From: Paralvinella palmiformis
Taxonomy: Eukaryota; Annelida; Polychaeta; Terebellida; Alvinellidae
NCBI GenBank assembly: GCA_025642065.1
Contig: JAODUP010000550.1
Location: 241,501 to 305,500 of the forward strand
Reading direction: 5' to 3'
DNA: 64,000 nucleotides
Position 1 is the first letter of the stretch; the number at the start of each line of letters is the position of its first letter. Of the stretch, positions 61,610 through 64,000 are shown piece after piece. Under the pieces are notes generated by a model that saw only the letters and a program-made list of their open reading frames with translations, searched no databases and had not been told where the DNA came from. The position numbers and the translations under genes are program-made.

Positions 61610-62046
61610 TCATAGGATTTCAACAATAAACACATTATAAATACGTTGTGTATATTTAAATAGGAAGATGGGGAGGGCTTTTCTTTCGCGTATAAACCAC
61701 ACCATGTCAACAAATATCGACCATTTACTTAATTACAGCCCCAAATCGGGTCATTAGTTCAAATCGGGTAGTAGGTGATAACATACAAAGTCAGTTAAAA
61801 TGAAAATAATACAAATATAAAATAATCACACCTAATCAATTAAATACAAATATAAATCAAATCTATAGTATATGATGCATAATATACGCCTATTTCACTG
61901 GTGAAACCTATCTGATAGCTGAATTATCGGAAACATATTCCGGTTTTATAACGTTGAGAGCCTGTCATACTTCCCTCCTTAATATTGGTTATCTTACTTT
62001 GAAGTTTAGGTTATTTACTATACATCCTTATCTATGACAGAATGGT
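61610..62046. other. No gene seen
   Basis: AT-rich spacer between the LINE fragment and the minisatellite. Confidence 0.4.
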
Positions 62047-63742
62047 TGTCCATTCTTTGATTCATGATATATAATATAACTTTTACGGTCAGATTTGTAG
62101 GGTCATTCTTTGATTCATGTTATATAATATAACTTTTCCGGTCAGATTTGTACGGTCATTCTTTTATTCATGATATATAATATAACTTTTCCGGTCAGAT
62201 TTGTAGGGTCATTCTTTGATTCATGTTATATAATATAATTGTTATAGTCAGATTTGTAGGGTCATTCTTTGATTCATGATATATAATATAACTTTTACGG
62301 TCAGATTTGTAGGGTCATTATTTGATTCATGATATATAATATAACTTTTACGGTCAGATTTGTACAGTCATTCTTTGATTCATGTTATATAATATAACTT
62401 TTACGGTCAGATTTGTACGGTCATTCTTTTATTCATGATATATAATATAACTTTTACAGTCAGATTTGTACGGTCATTCTTTGATTCATGATATATAATA
62501 TAACTTTTACGGTCAGATTTGTACGGTCATTCTTTGATTCATGATATATAATATAACTTTTACGGTCAGATTTGTAGGGTCATTCTTTGATTCATGATAT
62601 ATAATATAACTTTTACGGTCAGATTTGTACGGTCATTCTTTGATTCATGATATATAATATAACTTTTACGGTCAGATTTGTAGGGTCATTCTTTGATTCA
62701 TGTTATATAATATAATTGTTACAGTCAAATTTGTAGGGTCATTCTTTGATTCATGTTATATAATATAATTGTTATAGTCAGATTTGTACGGTCATTCTTT
62801 GATTCATGCTATATAATATAACTTTTACGGTCAGATTTGTACGGTCATTCTTTTATTCATGATATATAATATAACTTTTACGGTCAGATTTGTACGGTCA
62901 TTCTTTGATTCATGATATATAATATAACTTTTACGGTCAGATTTGTACAGTCATTCTTTGATTCATGTTATATAATATAACTTTTACGGTCAGATTTGTA
63001 CGGTCATTCATTTATTCATGATATATAATATAACTTTTACGGTCAGATTTGTACGGTCATTCTTTGATTCATGTTATATAATATAACTTTTACGGTCAGA
63101 TTTGTACGGTCATTCTTTGATTCATGATATATAATATAACTTTTACGGTCAGATTTGTACGGTCATTCTTTGATTCATGTTATATAATATAACTTTTCCG
63201 GTCAGATTTGTACGGTCATTCTTTGATTCATGATATATAATATAACTTTTACGGTCAGATTTGTACGGTCATTCTTTTATTCATGATATATAATATAACT
63301 TTTCCGGTCAGATTTGTAGGGTCATTGTTTGATTCATGACATATAATATAACCGTTACGGTCATAGCTGTACGGCCATTCTTTGATTCATGGTATCTAAC
63401 AAAACTGTTACAGTCAGTCTTGTACGGTCATTCTTTGATTCATGGCATCTAATATAACTTTTACAGTCAGATCTTTACGGCCATTCTTTGATTCATGGTA
63501 TATAATATAATTGTTACAGTCAGATTTGTACGGTCACTCTTTGATTCATGGTATATAATATAACTGTTACAGTCAGATTTGTATGGTCATTCTTTGATTC
63601 ATGGTATCTGCTAGAACCTTTACAGTCAGATATCTACGGTCATTCTTTGATTCATTGTATCTAATAGGACTGTTACATTTATATCTGTACCTCCATTCTT
63701 TGATTCATGATATCTAATAGAACATTTACAGTCATGTCTGTA
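62047..63742. repeat. 53-bp minisatellite, 32 copies
   Basis: Read by eye, the array has 32 units of exactly 53 bp with no indels. The unit core is GGTCATTCTTTGATTCATG, then TATATAATATAAC, then GGTCAGATTTGTA. Units 1-24 are nearly identical, differing at a few recurrent sites (GATAT/GTTAT, TTTAC/TTTCC, TTTGA/TTTTA, GTAC/GTAG). Units 25-32 at the right end are increasingly diverged. The array has no coding frame. Confidence 0.97.
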
Positions 63743-64000
63743 CATCAGATCCATTAGTGTTGTATCGTTAAACCAGATTTTTTAAATGGTTAATTCTTTT
63801 CACTAAAACCAAACAAAATTTCTTCATTTCAAGACGACAATTCGTTTGGTTGTTTGTATAATTTGGTATTACGTTCACACCATTTCTTCTAATGTTATCG
63901 GTGAATCTGTATCCGTGGAGATATCTTTCTTGGAGCTAACGTCATCCGATTTTATGAATATCTCATGAATATGAAAATCTCATCTACATTGTCTTTAACA
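63743..64000. other. Flank of the minisatellite, nothing seen
   Basis: Unique-looking AT-rich sequence up to the window edge. Confidence 0.4.

Noticed and set aside
62047..63742. CRISPR array
   Set aside because: Units are identical along their full 53 bp with no variable spacers, in a eukaryotic genome; it is a minisatellite.

Overview
The window is animal (metazoan) nuclear DNA. It is AT-rich and gene-poor. Coding sequence is split into short exons with GT/AG introns, and dinucleotide and trinucleotide microsatellites, tRNA-derived SINEs and decayed non-LTR retrotransposons fill the rest. A bilaterian invertebrate, most likely a mollusc, fits best: there is a divergent IL-17 receptor with a SEFIR domain, a multi-exon homologue of vertebrate C12orf56, and SLC10-type transporter and CR1/L2-like LINE remains. 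The species is an inference and cannot be named from sequence alone.

Three genes are well supported, all on the minus strand. (1) 1-14622: an IL-17-receptor-like type I membrane protein with signal peptide, cysteine-containing ectodomain, one transmembrane exon and a cytoplasmic SEFIR exon that runs off the window edge. (2) 26603-42503: a complete 11-exon homologue of C12orf56, a conserved family of unknown function; exon phases agree across all ten introns and give 716 residues. (3) 50537-52562: a complete 3-exon SLC10-family (bile-acid/sodium symporter-like) transporter of 503 residues with a long glycosylatable N-terminal ectodomain. A fourth possible first exon lies at 45758-45976 (weak). 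The three genes are not an operon and show no obvious shared function; introns and intergenic DNA hold the repeats.

Repeats by region. 3.2-3.9 kb has a duplicated unclassified repeat in an intron. 12-24 kb is intergenic and rich in SINE-1 copies (two with target-site duplications), SINE-2 copies and an AT-rich inverted-repeat element. 37-39 kb (C12orf56 intron 1) has three tRNA-derived elements. 46.7-49 kb is a SINE broken by a 5'-truncated LINE. 53-55 kb has a fold-back SINE, a direct repeat next to (TA)n and a second RT fragment. 57 kb has a LINE fragment in which an (AAT)n tract has expanded. 58.5-61.6 kb has a coding-like relic, an inverted-repeat DNA element and an endonuclease-domain fragment. 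62.05-63.74 kb is a 32-copy, 53-bp minisatellite.

I found no CRISPR, phage, operon or defence-type system. The most notable items are the full structure of a gene from an uncharacterised family, the fold-back SINE with perfect 40-bp arms, the 53-bp array with its divergence gradient, and repeats abutting splice sites.
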